Assembly (NCBI GenBank): GCA_032358255.1
Contig: JAULBX010030263.1
Coordinates: 496,001-560,000 of the forward strand
Direction: 5' to 3'
Source of the DNA: Heterotrichella gracilis
Taxonomy: Eukaryota > Sar > Xanthophyceae > Tribonematales > Xanthonemataceae
Length of the DNA stretch: 64,000 nt
Shown here: positions 41,601 to 56,791 of the stretch, piece by piece
Layout of the letters: each line of letters starts with the position of its first letter
Position numbering within the stretch: position 1 is the stretch's first letter
Program-made: the position numbers and the translations under genes
Notes under the pieces: model-generated
Databases searched by the model: none
Told to the model about the DNA's origin: nothing
What the model saw: the letters and a program-made list of their open reading frames with translations, nothing else

Positions 41601-44105
41601 CAGAGCATTGGTTTGGGTGGTGAGGGGGGTGGGGGTGAGCTGACTGAGCGCATCATTGGGGAGCTGTGGGGGGGGTTGGGGCTGGAGGAGGACGCACCCA
41701 TCACTCAGGTGGGGGGTGGGGGTGGAGAGCGGGTTGCCAGTGGAGTTAATAAACCTATTTACTTCTGTCATAGAGAGAGGTTCAGTCATGTGTTGGTAAC
41801 AGTGGTATTGGACAGAACTGAAATAATATTTATAAATCGCATTTCCTTTCGTTGTCAAAGAATAAGTACGTAGACATTCCTTGACGGCAGAGACTATAAA
41901 TGTTTTCTAACATATTTTTTTATATTTATTTGAATGTTTTTAGTTTCTGCTGTCGAAGATTTTGTGCGTAAATATTCTTTGACAACGAGAACTAAACATG
42001 CTATATACATATCATTACAAACCATTGGCAGCTATGTTGTATCTGGGATAGCATCTCCCCCGCCCCGCTGTCTCACCCCCCTTCCCTTCCCCCCGCCCCC
42101 CCCAGGATGTGTGGGAGACCTTCATGGTGCGCTTCATGCGGCGCAACGCTGAGCAGCACACCAACATGTTTGTGGTCAACGCCACCACACCCGCGCAGCT
42201 GTTCCATGTGCTTAGGGCGCAGGTAAGAAGGCGGGGGCAGTCAGGGGTGGGGGGACGCCGATAGTGTCACATGCCGTAATGCCAGCACCTGGTTGCTTGC
42301 AAATTAGATAAGTAAGCAGAAAAAAAACTCAAATAACAAAACGTTTTTAACGCGAGGGGCAAGTTGCCATGCAGAATCTCACTGCAGTAACAACTCCGCG
42401 GTGTCCCTGTGTTAGACTCGATGTGGGCCTCTCAGTGAATCCATCCACTCAGTGCCCACCATTGCGTGGCGGCGCAGACCCATATGTGAACCCCCCTTCT
42501 ATCTGCTCCCCATACAGGTGAACCGCTCCTTCTATAAGCCCCTTGTGCTGTTCACTCCCAAGCAGCTGCTGCACCACAGGCCATGCACATCCGCACTGGA
42601 GGACTTTGCAACAGGTGGGCGGCGAGGGGTGGGAGTGCGTTTTGTGTGGGGATGGTAGGGGCAACCAGCAGCGTAGCCTGTGACAGAGTGTGTGGTGAGC
42701 CACCACTGGCGACACACACCCCTGGCATTGCGTAGCTATACCCTAGTCCTACCGGCAGGGTCAAAGCACTCTGGACATCAATGTATGCACTCCCTCCCAC
42801 ACATGCGCTGTGATGACCCACAATCTTGGCAACCCTGCTCACGCCACCCCACTGCTTGCACAAACCCTCCCAGGCACCTTCTTCAACCGCGTGATCGACG
42901 ACGGCAAGGGGAGCGACAACACGCGCCACCTGGCCCGGCACCCCACCAGCGGCCAGCCCTACCTGCAGCCACCTGAGCGCATCCGGCGCGTGATCATGTG
43001 CACAGGCCAGGTGTACTACAGGCTGTCACGGGAGCGGCGTGCGCGTCGTGTGGATGACGTGGTGCTGGTGCGCCTGGAGCAGATCTGCCCCTTCCCGCAT
43101 GACCTCATCACAAAGGTGGGTGGGTGAATGGGTGCAGAGTGGAGAGACATGCGCTGTAGCTTCATTATTCTTAACAGTATAAAACCCTGCTTGGTAGTTC
43201 TGCAGATGAACGTGTCCGCCATAGGACCTACCTGGTGGTAGGCTAAGCACATGGTGATCGGCACTGCCGATCATGAAATTGCAACAAAACTGAGCAACGA
43301 AAACAAATTGAGATTTACAAACCATATGGCTGTACTGCTAGAATTGTGGGTACCTTGAAAACTGCCTTGATTATTAAAACTATGAGGGCATGGCGTGTAT
43401 AAGTACAGTATCTTACGCATGTACGCAACTTGCTTTAAGCAAGATACATCTTATAAGGCCAGATAAAGCTCTGGATGAGCACCAGGTCCTGCAGCGCGCT
43501 TACCTCCTGCCATGCAACATGCAGGGGATTTCACTAGCACATCCAAGTCAAAACTGTACAAAAAACCCTGATAAAATGATGCGCAAGGGCTTGGAATACA
43601 AAACGGTATTCTGCGTCTACACAAAAGCACAAGGAATACAAAACGGTACTCTTAGTCTACACAAGGGTTCACGCCGTGAGGGACAGCCGCAAGTCACGCC
43701 GTGCAGCAGCAATAACTGCACTATGAACACATAAAAAACTGAGTCTTTCTCCAACCAAGACTGCCCACATCTCTGCACTGCACATCCTGCCTGGCTCCCT
43801 CCATAGCACACCCTCCCCATCTCCCTGACTTGCTCCCCTCACCCCACCCCCCTCAGGTTGTGTCCCAGTACCGCTCCGCCGAGCTGGTGTGGTGCCAGGA
43901 GGAGCCCAAGAACGCAGGCGCATGGCTGTTTGTGCAGCCGCGCATGCACACCGCGCTGCGCCACCTGGCGGAGGGGTGCGGGGGTGGCGGCGCCAGGGAG
44001 CTGCGCTACATTGGCCGGCCCTCCTCCTCCAGCCCCGCCACCGCCTCCATGGCCATCCACCAGAGGGAGGGGAGGGTGCTGGTGGACCTGGCGCTGGGGG
44101 GCTAG
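35680..44105 (+). CDS. 2-oxoglutarate dehydrogenase E1-like subunit (OGDH/DHTKD1 family)
   Basis: About 17 exons form one thiamine-diphosphate dehydrogenase: about 35680-35852, 36072-36188, 36440-36717, 37000-37090, 37552-37716, 38042-38261, 38597-38834, 39110-39368, 39614-39771, 40062-40300, 40556-40760, 41019-41188, 41532-41708, 42105-42221, 42519-42615, 42873-43115 and 43857-44105. Family marks in order are [113 protein letters not shown] and [12 protein letters not shown]. In mitochondria such E1 enzymes decarboxylate 2-oxoglutarate or 2-oxoadipate for the E2/E3 core. The true start is unresolved and the usual N-terminal E2-binding block is not found. The 177-nt exon at 41532 is extra. 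Confidence 0.88.
37390..37552 (+). repeat. Imperfect duplication of the acceptor region in the E1-like gene
   Basis: TACACACCAACA followed by a C-rich tract with ACTCCCCACCCC and CAGG occurs at about 37396-37472 and again at 37488-37552. Only the second AG (37550-37551) leads in frame into [10 protein letters not shown]. Confidence 0.6.
41850..41987. repeat. Long imperfect inverted repeat in an intron (MITE-like)
   Basis: The perfect 15-bp arms CGTTGTCAAAGAATA (41850-41864) and TATTCTTTGACAACG (41973-41987) continue inward with clear but imperfect complementarity (GACGGCAGAGACTATAAATG against the other side). The centre is very AT-rich (41915-41940). Weaker complementarity extends outward to about 41830 and 42025. 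It fits a small non-autonomous DNA transposon or an RNA hairpin. It lies between the extra exon and the next exon of the E1-like gene. Confidence 0.78.
43255..43273. repeat. 9-bp perfect palindrome, 1-base spacer
   Basis: TGATCGGCA-C-TGCCGATCA in the long penultimate intron of the E1-like gene (43116-43856). Confidence 0.9.
43593..43672. repeat. Two tandem 40-bp units
   Basis: GGAATACAAAACGGTA followed by TCT and TCTACACAA occurs at 43593 and 43633, in the last intron of the E1-like gene. Confidence 0.85.
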
Positions 44106-44470
44106 GAGGGGTGGGGGGTGGCGGGGTGCGGGAGGTAATGGGAGGCTGGTTGTTGGGTGGGGTGGGTGGGACACAAGGTACTCTTGAATATTGATGTTGA
44201 AATGTTGAATTCAGAATTGATGGACCGGGGCCAGCAGTTGGCCAGGGTTGATTGCCCTTGCTGGAGCTGTACACATTGAGTGTGCGAGCAGGTGTGGGTA
44301 GGAAGAGCGAAGACAGCGCAAGGCTGCAATTTATCCGAGGTAGAAGAGAAAACGGGTGAATAGGTTTGAGAAGCGAGAGGCAGAGTGAGGCAGTTGCGTC
44401 TGTTGTTGAGGATTATGGGGTGGGTGGCGGGAGCTTGACATGGATTGTGGCGGCAGCTGCATGTGCGCCG
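44106..44470. other. Convergent 3' region, E1-like (+) and P450 (-)
   Basis: 365 bp between two stop codons; it must hold both 3' UTRs. I see no hairpin or poly(A) signal that I trust. Confidence 0.5.
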
Positions 44471-47400
44471 TCACGAGCCAGTGGGTGCGATGCCTCCCCT
44501 ACGTGTGGCATTCATCTTGAGCCCATTGGCTGGCAGAAGGGTGAGGATGACGGTTGCAGAGCGCATGACGCCCTCGTAGCCGCCCATCTGCGCACAGGGC
44601 CAGCAGCAGGGAGTCAGCACAAGCCACAACGCGTTAATGCAAACAGTTGCTGACATGCGTTTTGATGGAACATGTGCTTGCTAAATAAGCTTCATTTACC
44701 ATTACACTCTGGTCGTCATTATACGATCATATATTATATCGATCTCACATGCAATGGCATTCTCTTCTAAATTATAAGTATTCTGCAATGATTTTGTGTT
44801 TTTGCATCGCTGTTCCCACGTGCTATGCATACAACCAAATTTTGGTGGATGACGCCGTGGCATGCAACCGTTCTAATTCCCATGTGCGCACCACCCCCCG
44901 GCGCCCCCCACGCACCTGTGGGTCCAGCGTGAATGTGAAGTGCCCAAGTAACCCAGCCAGCGCCGCCATGTAGTTGTCGCGAGCCAGTGCACGCCCCACA
45001 CAGCTGCGGGGACCGTCGCTGAAGGGGAGGTAGCGGCGCGGGCGGGGGGTGGTGGCTGGGAAAGGGTGAGGGGGATTGAGTGGCGAGCATAGGGGAATGG
45101 TGGCATCATGCCATGATGGTACACACAGGGTAAAACACTGATTTGAAAGTGTGGTTCCTAGGAAATGGGATGCCCACACTGTGTAGTAAATTTGGTAAAT
45201 ATACATGGGACACGGGCTGCACATGCAATTCCAGCCAGGATGTATCGCAGGCCTCGTTGGGCGTCCCTTTGGATGCACCAGGCGGTACACGCACCATCTT
45301 CTGCCAAGCCCACAACTTGTGACAGAGACGCATCTGTGCCGCTTGCTCCCGCCCATGCGTCATTCCCCTGGGTGCACATGCCACCCATTAACCCTGGTAA
45401 CAGCCTGTAGGCTATGCCTGTGTTGGATGGCATTTACTAGATGCCAGAGGTTGCACACATAGGCGCACTGCAGTACATGACAGCTGAGCAGTTGACCTGT
45501 CAGACTTGACGAGACTCACCCTACAAATGCCAGAGGGCTATAGATAGCATACGGTATGCATGATACAGTGCTGTGTCACTCAATCGAGCACTCTCTAAAC
45601 TAAACCTCTCACACGGTACCTTGCGCATCGCATCCGCATACTCTGCACAAGGGTCAGCCCAGCGCTCCTGTGATCGGGGAAGGGGAGGTGGCCACGATGA
45701 ATACTAGGGGACCAGCAAACCACATGCAATGCAAAATAATGGATGCATTCCATTGCGATGTCAATTCGTTACTGATGGGCACACTGGGGAAATCTACTGT
45801 GATATAAAATGAGATTTCTTGGATTTTACATCACAGTGGACATGGTCAGTGCAGCAAAACATAGAGGTCCATGCACCACTTCCATGGCATGCACCCTTCT
45901 TCTGGGATCCCCAGACCCTCACCGGCCTGAAGTCATGCGGAGCCTCCCAGTTGCGCGCGCTGCGGTGGATGCTGTATATGTTCATCCACAGGAAGGTCCC
46001 CGCGGGGACGGTGTGTGTCCCCAGGCGCAAGTCGCGGCGGCACTGGCGAAGGGTGGCGTCACCTGCAACCGGCATCAGCCGCATGGACTCCTGCGCAGTG
46101 GGAACGTTCAGGAGCCAGGGCCAGTGCTTATGCAGGGGCGTCATGGGACTAGTGGGCAGGTGTGCCTGCAGCCTTCTCCCCAGCCACGTGCACCACAAGG
46201 ACATTCACCTAGTTGCTGTAGCGAGCCTGGTCCTCGGTGCTTCTCGTTGATTGCACAGAGCCTTTTGCGTGTTCCAAGCTTCAGGTTAGGTAAATGCGCT
46301 GCATAGATCGGAAAAGCAGGCCCAGCAATGCTGTAAGTATCACTGGGCGTGTATCCAGTTGCAGACGGGAATGTAATGCACAGCAGGCGTCCCCTTCCTT
46401 GCTCACCTTGACCACCATTGTCAAGTAGGGCAACCTCCCCAGGTCCTCGTAGCACACATCCCTTGGCACTGGCCCCTGGTGTGTGGCTAGTAGTCCCAGC
46501 CCCTCCAGCTCCTTGCATATGCACGCCTCAACATCGGGGTGCTGGGATATGAAGAACCTGCAACAGGAGGCAGGTGGCACACCGTCACCGCCCCCTGCAG
46601 CTACCTACGCCTACTCATCCCAGCTACTGGTTGGAGCAAAACTGTGGTAGGTACACGGTGGTGCCTGGTAGCCTCAAAATTCAACCAATGTACAGCGAGC
46701 ATGGATGCAGGTGAGAGCCAGGCATATAATGGGTGTGCAGAAGAAGAACGTGCTTCAATAAAACATTCCACACATACCCAGAGACAATGCAGCACCCACT
46801 CCCCTTTCTGTCATGCCTGCCTAAAGCCCTCTACTCACAGCGTCCACGCCAGCGTGTGCCCGGTGGTGTCGTGCCCCGCCACAAACATGGTCATAACCTC
46901 AGGCGTCAGCCGGGCATCAGACAGGGGCAGGCCAGTGGCGGGGTCCCGCAGGCGCATAAGATGTGCGGCAATGGACTGGTCGCCAGGGGGCGGCTCCCCT
47001 CGGGCCTTGATGTCCACCAGGAGGGCTTGCATGTCCTGTTGGAAGGCGGTGCATGCGCGCTTGCCCGCCCTCACCGCGGGGTGCCAGGGCATGTATGGCA
47101 GAAGTGGGTTGGTGAGGCACTGGTAGATGTAGAACAGCGCTGCCTGAGGGGGGACAGAGCGGGAGGCGTGTTGGATTTTGCCACGCAGGGAGGGAGCGCA
47201 GCCATATGGTGATGTGGTTGTAGTGTCATGTGCAGGCATTTGCAGCTGTGCCCGCATCCACTGTGTAATGCCATCAGACAAAGAGATATGCACAGCTCCC
47301 ACTGTTCCTCATTGAAAGGGTGCACGCGCCGCTCGAGGGTGCGCCCTCTATTGTGCAACCTGTGGCCACGCCAGTTATGCACGCCACACGACGCCCACCC

Positions 47401-48789
47401 CAGACCTACCCCTACCCCTTACCCACCCCTAATTTTCTAGCAAGATCCTCCCCTCACCTTGAGATGCTCTAGCACGTGACTAGTTGAGTCCCTCTGTCCC
47501 ACCCCCTCCAGGCTGTTGAACTCAACACCAAACCCCACCCGCCCAATCACGTCCAGCGACATCCGCTGGAACGCATTGTCCACATCAACTGGCTGGCCCC
47601 CTGCAAGGTCAAGGACTGACCGCAGCTGGGCCACGCAGGAGACGATGTGGGGGAAGCCAAGCCTGCATGAGAATGGCGGAGTTTGGCGCTGCAAACATTG
47701 GTGGAGTGACAAGAAGCAAGTACGGGGTGGGCTGGCGTGGAGAAGGTGCTTGGGGCATGACGGGCAAAGGGTGGGTGTGGGTTGTCATGCAGGGGGCAGC
47801 GCTTGAGGTGCTCTAATTGCACAGCATACCTACGCTGGAGTGCACAAAGGGAAGACGCTGGGCGGTGCCCTTGGCTCTCAAGCCACACAATGGCATGCCG
47901 TCTGGCGGCATGCCTTATTCAAAGCCATGCTAGTGGGTGGTAGATGGATATCCTACCTGAGGTTCTTGGGGTTGAATGCTGGACTGACCCCCTTGCGCAC
48001 CGCCTTCCAGTGTGGGGTAGCCCTGGCGCTGAACAAGCCGGGATGGGCGCTGGGGCCACCAATCTGGATGGGGGGAGGGGGAGGAGGTGCAGGTGAAGTG
48101 AAAAAATTGAAAATAGGTGTAGGTAGGCTATGTGCATGTTATGACCTCCCTAGGGTTTGATTGCCGTGTCCACCTCAGAGGGCAAGCTGTGACCCTTTAT
48201 GCTCATATCAATGCAGGGAAATACAGCCTTGGACCTGAAAACCAGAAGGTAGTGAATCAACCCCGATGGCTGGTGGTCAAGCCAGGTCATGGCGTTACTT
48301 CAGTGGCCCCTACCAGGTTGAAGGAGTCATATGAGTCTGCCTTGTCCAGCGCAGGGTCGCGCGCGTGCAGCAGCGCGGCCACCAAGCAGGGGTCGGAGAT
48401 GATCACAAGCTGGGGACAAGGGTGAGGCTTCCTCAAGTAAATCCAGAGACAGGGTGAAGTGAAAGCTTGTCAGCACGTGTGCACACCCAGCGCTCTTAGC
48501 GAGGTAGGACACATACAGGACACACACATGCAGGGGTTTCTGTGCAGGGTCTTACGTTGACCCATAGCAGGCGTATCCTGTACACGCCCCCCAGCTCGTC
48601 TGCCCATCGACACAGGCTCAGGAAGTACTGCGGGTCTTCCATCTCGGCCAGCACGCCCACCAGCCACGAGCCTGCATTGGGGGATGGCAGGCGAGCCAGC
48701 AGCACGCTCGCCCTCACCATGCGATACACCCATGGAACTGCAAGGACCAACAGGCCCAGCAAACCCGTGAAGAGTATTAGTGGTGGCAT
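44471..48789 (-). CDS. Cytochrome P450 monooxygenase, membrane anchored
   Basis: Ten exons on the minus strand: 48789-48556, 48409-48314, 48063-47957, 47662-47458, 47143-46839, 46557-46407, 46090-45923, 45667-45620 (48-nt microexon), about 45060-44935 and about 44590-44471, roughly 500 residues. The order of P450 marks is complete: N-terminal helix LILFTGLLGLLVLAVPWVY, I-helix oxygen site MFVAGHDTTGHTLAW, K-helix ESMR (ExxR), ERWADP near the PERF site, and haem loop YLPFSDGPRSCVGRAL with the axial Cys. The anchor suggests the ER membrane, working with a reductase. I cannot name the CYP family or substrate. The splice phase into the haem exon does not resolve cleanly from my reading, so that junction needs transcript data. 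Confidence 0.9.
45794..45839. repeat. 17-bp imperfect hairpin in a P450 intron
   Basis: CTACTGTGATATAAAAT (45794-45810) pairs with ATTTTACATCACAGTGG (45823-45839) with two mismatches and a 12-nt loop, in the intron next to the 48-nt microexon. Confidence 0.8.
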
Positions 48790-49296
48790 GGTATAGAGGA
48801 GGCCTGGTGGCCAACCCTAGCACGCGTGGTGCGAAGCGCCCGTGGATAGAATTTGTGGATGCATGCATGCATATATGATTGTCAACAAATGCGGGGTTGC
48901 TGTGGAACTGGTCTTGCTGTTAGTGGTGGCAGTAGTAGACAACCCAAGCACTATGCTGCAGGAAAGTTTTCACGGCCTTGTGTTGCCACAGCTTAAGGTG
49001 TATTTAAATGACCAACACTGCGCTCGTTTAGCGGACTCTTGAGTTGGAAGCCTTTTTGAAACTTGAAACGTTTACAAAGCAGACCTCGCCCAAGATGTTT
49101 CCACGGATCGCTCGTGGCTGTATGCATTCTCTACTGCAAAGCAAACAATAAGCTGCATCTTGCCTACCGAGCCGAAGTCCCACCGTGGGAACACCAGCAC
49201 GGCAACGCAAAGTTCGGCACCGTTTACACGACATCTATGAACGGCCTTGCACTTGCAACGACGCACGAGCAATGATAAACTAGCACAGCCACCACG
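48790..49296. promoter_or_regulatory. Shared upstream region of the P450 (-) and WDR5-like (+) genes
   Basis: 507 bp between divergent start codons. No other gene fits. No specific promoter element is claimed. Confidence 0.5.
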
Positions 49297-51901
<2,605 letters not shown>

Positions 51902-52432
51902 GATTTGGTGGCTATTTTTACAAATTGGTGTCCAATACAGACACACTGACAAAAAGTGATACTACAAGTGAATTCATGTCTTCCACTGCCACGGTAATTA
52001 ATACTAATGGAGGTGCTGCTGAAAACAACGTGGCTAAGCAGTTGCCTCGGCAAACACCCCCATGCCAACTGAGGCCAACCCCACCCATCCGAGGCCAAGG
52101 TTCTTGACTTTTTTTAACGTGCACTGCGCAGAAGTTGCCTGCAAGAGAAGTTTGAAAAATCAATTGACCACCCAATGTCCTACTTTCCCTTTTCCCTTTC
52201 AATATTTATCCCGCTTGATGGTTGACTGCATTGAACACCATCTAAACGGTGAACACGCAATGCTGTGCACGGGCAACTGCTATTGCACTGACAGCGTTGT
52301 CGCAGTGTTGCGGTGGTTCTGCAAAACGGCAACACTGCTGACCCAAGCTTCAATGACCCCTTGCACTAGTGCCATCCCACTCCGACTGTGCATTCCAGAT
52401 GTGCTGGTGAAGCGGCATCATCGCTCGCGCAG
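51902..52432. other. Convergent 3' region, WDR5-like (+) and complex I subunit (-)
   Basis: 531 bp between two stops. An open frame on the minus strand (51580-52098) is the shadow of the last WD40 exon and flank. No gene seen. Confidence 0.5.
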
Positions 52433-53638
<1,206 letters not shown>

Positions 53639-54674
53639 CTTGCAGACTGCAGGCAGCCTCACAGGGACACCGTGCTGTCACGAGCAAGAGGAATGGACCT
53701 GCTTGTTGGCAGTGGCCAGACTTTGTATCGTGCAAAACCAATTAAATATTGTAATAAAGCAAGGGGTAAACCTTTCCCCTCCCGCGAGACCTCGCCAAGC
53801 AGGCGCTTTTAAAACCAAGCCTTTGCTTCTATTCAAAAGAAGATTCCAGCATATCAGCCTCCTAATCACTGTTGCCCCTTGCCTTCACATACATCTGCAC
53901 TGCCACAGTGGGTGTACGCTTGTCTCGCGCGGGTGTATGCTTCACGGCACACTGCAAAATGGGCGTGTGAGCTTACAGGGTTGTTCCATTTGAATCTCCA
54001 CTGTTGAGGCTGTGGGGCACTGTTTTGGCTCCCATACATATACGGTGATTGACTATTGCACTGGAGAGCATATTCATAAGGGGGTTTTGGCCAGCGCACG
54101 CTTTTGATCCCCCACAGCACAGTCCCTGGTGTTTGGATCTCGTGGTTAACCAAAGTGCTGTTAACCAACAACACACGGGCGTATCTCCGGAGGCTAGGTG
54201 GTACCTGTGGTCGGTGAGTGCAAACCTCGCATGTTTTAGTGGCCATGGGCGACGGCCTGGCCTTGCCTCTGCGTGGGACTTTCAAAATGTGGCACAACTG
54301 GCACTGGCACTGGCGTTCAGTCTGTGTTTGAAGGACAGGGCCGGCGTTCTATGTATGCACCCATAGTGCATTTGTCATACCCTTGCAAGTTTTGACCTTG
54401 TGCCACGTTCGCTGCGTCGCGTCTGCTTGCATCCCATCTGCTGCCGTGGTGAGGCATGATCTCAACGTCGTGGCTGCGAACCTTCGCAAATGGCTGTTGT
54501 TATATGGGCTGCCACGCCCCCGGTGTGCCTGGTGTAACACCAGTGGTTTCTTGGTGTTCGTTGTATGCATACGTGGGTGAAACTTGTTGCCGAAGGTGGC
54601 ACTTTTTTTGGCATTGCGTTTCATACATGACCATCGTGGTCACTGTGCAGGCCGCTGCTTGAGGCCTTGGCAAC
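53639..54674. promoter_or_regulatory. Divergent upstream region of NDUFS8 (-) and the coiled-coil gene (+)
   Basis: About 1 kb between two divergent starts. No additional exon, RNA gene or repeat was recognised. Confidence 0.5.
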
Positions 54675-56791
54675 ATGCCTTTCCCGTTCCAGCGCCGCAA
54701 TAAGCAGAGTGAGCCCAGCACCCCAACAGCGGAGGTATGTGCCAGCGCCCAGCCCACTTTGACAGGGGTCGTTTCGTATCCCCCTCTTGGTCCCTGCAGG
54801 CTGAGTGGCTCCCCCGCTTGGTTGCAGGTTGCACAGTTCCCGCTCAGTGAGACCGAAGGACCTGCCTTTTCTAAGGAGCTCACTAGGTTGAAGAACGAGT
54901 TGACAGTCAAGTCCAAAGCTTTGGAAGAGGCTGATAAGGAGATCACCACCTTGAAAGTGACATTAGGCACCAAAGACAAAGCGCTCCAAAAGGCCTCAGA
55001 AGAGTGTGGGAAATTGAACAACTTGCAATTACAATCTGAAGGTAACCGAACAGCTACCCAGCGTTTGCATCAATCCTTGCACCAACTTGTTTCACTGTTG
55101 TCACAAAGCTTTGCGCACGGGTTGCAGAGGGAAGGAAGGCAGCTCTCAGTCGCGTCAGGGAGCTTGAACAAGAGCACACGAAGCTGCACTCACAAACAAG
55201 TGACGCACAGCGCCATGCAGACCGCCTGCAGCAGAAGCTGACTGCTCTGGCGGCATTGAACCAGGTGAGAAGGGTCACCATGCGGAGTGCACATGAAACA
55301 GTGAAGGGCGGACAGGACAAATGCGAACAGGAAAGGCAGGCTGGCAAACACCAACTTGCTGTAGTAGCCGCTGCTGGTGGTGCTTACCTTTCTACTCACT
55401 GCATGTGACACCTGCACAGGATGAAGCTGCAAACAAGTATGCCTCACTAGAGGCAGACTTCAAGTCCTTGACCAGGGAGCTTGCCAAGGTGAAAGAGGAC
55501 AACAAAACCTGCTACAGCGTCATCAGGAGTAAAGACAAAGAGCTTGACAAAGCAGCTGTCAAGGTCAAGGAGGCAGAGGCGCTTGCTGCCAAGGTCAAGG
55601 TGAGGCAACTTTGGGCTATGCAGGCTACACGCTCAAGTGAGCAGTGGGTGTCCATGTTGGCGGCGGTTGATCCTGACAGAGTGTATTGCATTTGCAGGAG
55701 CTTGAGAACGCCAACGCAGATATGAAACGCCTGGTCAAGGAGGCAAAGCAGGAAGTGCTGACGATGGAAGGGGTGGTGCGGCAAAAAGATGCAGACGTCC
55801 AGGCAATGAATCGCAAGGTCGAGGAAACTGGTGCAGCTTCCGCAGCCACAAATGCGCAGTTGGAGCAGATGAAAGCAGATTTGCAGGTCAGCACCCACAA
55901 ATTGCACAGCACTTGTAACGTGCTGGCAAGGCTGTGACTCCCAGTGCCACAGGATGCATACAGGGTGCCCTCGCTGGGTGACTCACGACCCTCTCTCCAC
56001 TGCAGGCGCTGCAAGAAAAGTTTGACTCCACGTCTTCTGAGCTCAGCCTGACCAACACTGAGCTGATTCGCGTCAAGAATGTGGCTTCCAGGGTGGCGGT
56101 TTCTGAGCACCGTGCGGGTGACAAGGAGGGTGGCACTGTGGCCATGACCAGGCACCTGGAGGAGGTGCACTACCTGCAAGGGCAGATCGAGCAGCTGAAG
56201 AAGAAACTGCAGCTGACTGAGGCCTCCGTTGAAACCATGCGCGCATACCAGGTACGTAAGTGGCTAGCAGCTGGGTTAGATTGCAGTGCCCGATGTCCTT
56301 GCAGCCTGCCTAGCCTATCTGTCCAAGTTGAAGTGTCGCTGCGCTGATATTTTGTGGTGCTGTAGTAACTTTTGTTGGTTTCATCCGCGCAGGACAAGTA
56401 TCACCAGCTGATCTCTCCAGGCAAGGATGCCAGGCCACCAACCCCCAAGGGAGGCAAAGCCAGGACGCCAACCCAGCCAACACAGCCTGCCCTGGTGCGC
56501 ACCCCGTCTGCTGGGAAGGGTGAGCTGTCTGCGGGCAAGAGCAGGGCCTCCACACCCAGGGCGTCCACACCCAAGGCATCAACGCCCACGGCGCCTGCAC
56601 TGAAGGTGACAACAACACCCAAGTCATCAACTCAAATGCTCAGTGCGGGTTCTGCGGCTGGCAAGGGCAAGGATGCAGCGACACCTGCCAGGTCTAAGAG
56701 TGGTGCTATGACCCCCCGCAGTAAGGTTGCAACACCAAAGTCCAAGAGCAATGGGCTAACCACTGAAGACTCAGCGCAAGACAAGTTTTGA
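54675..56791 (+). CDS. Coiled-coil protein with a basic Thr/Ser-Pro tail, family not recognised
   Basis: Seven exons from ATG 54675 to the stop at 56789-56791 give about 475 residues. After a short head (MPFPFQRRNKQSEPSTPTAE), residues of about 30-345 are almost unbroken heptad-type coiled coil: ELTRLKNELTVKSKALEEAD, RVRELEQEHTKLHSQ, SLEADFKSLTRELAKVKEDN, LVKEAKQEVLTMEGVV, LQGQIEQLKKKLQL. The last about 130 residues are Lys/Ala/Ser/Thr/Pro-rich with repeated PTPK, RTPS, STPR, STPK, TTPK, MTPR and ATPK, which are proline-directed kinase sites next to basic residues. This build fits a cytoskeletal, centrosomal or chromosome-associated protein regulated in the cell cycle, but I recognise no known family. 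No membrane segment or enzyme domain is visible. Confidence 0.8.
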
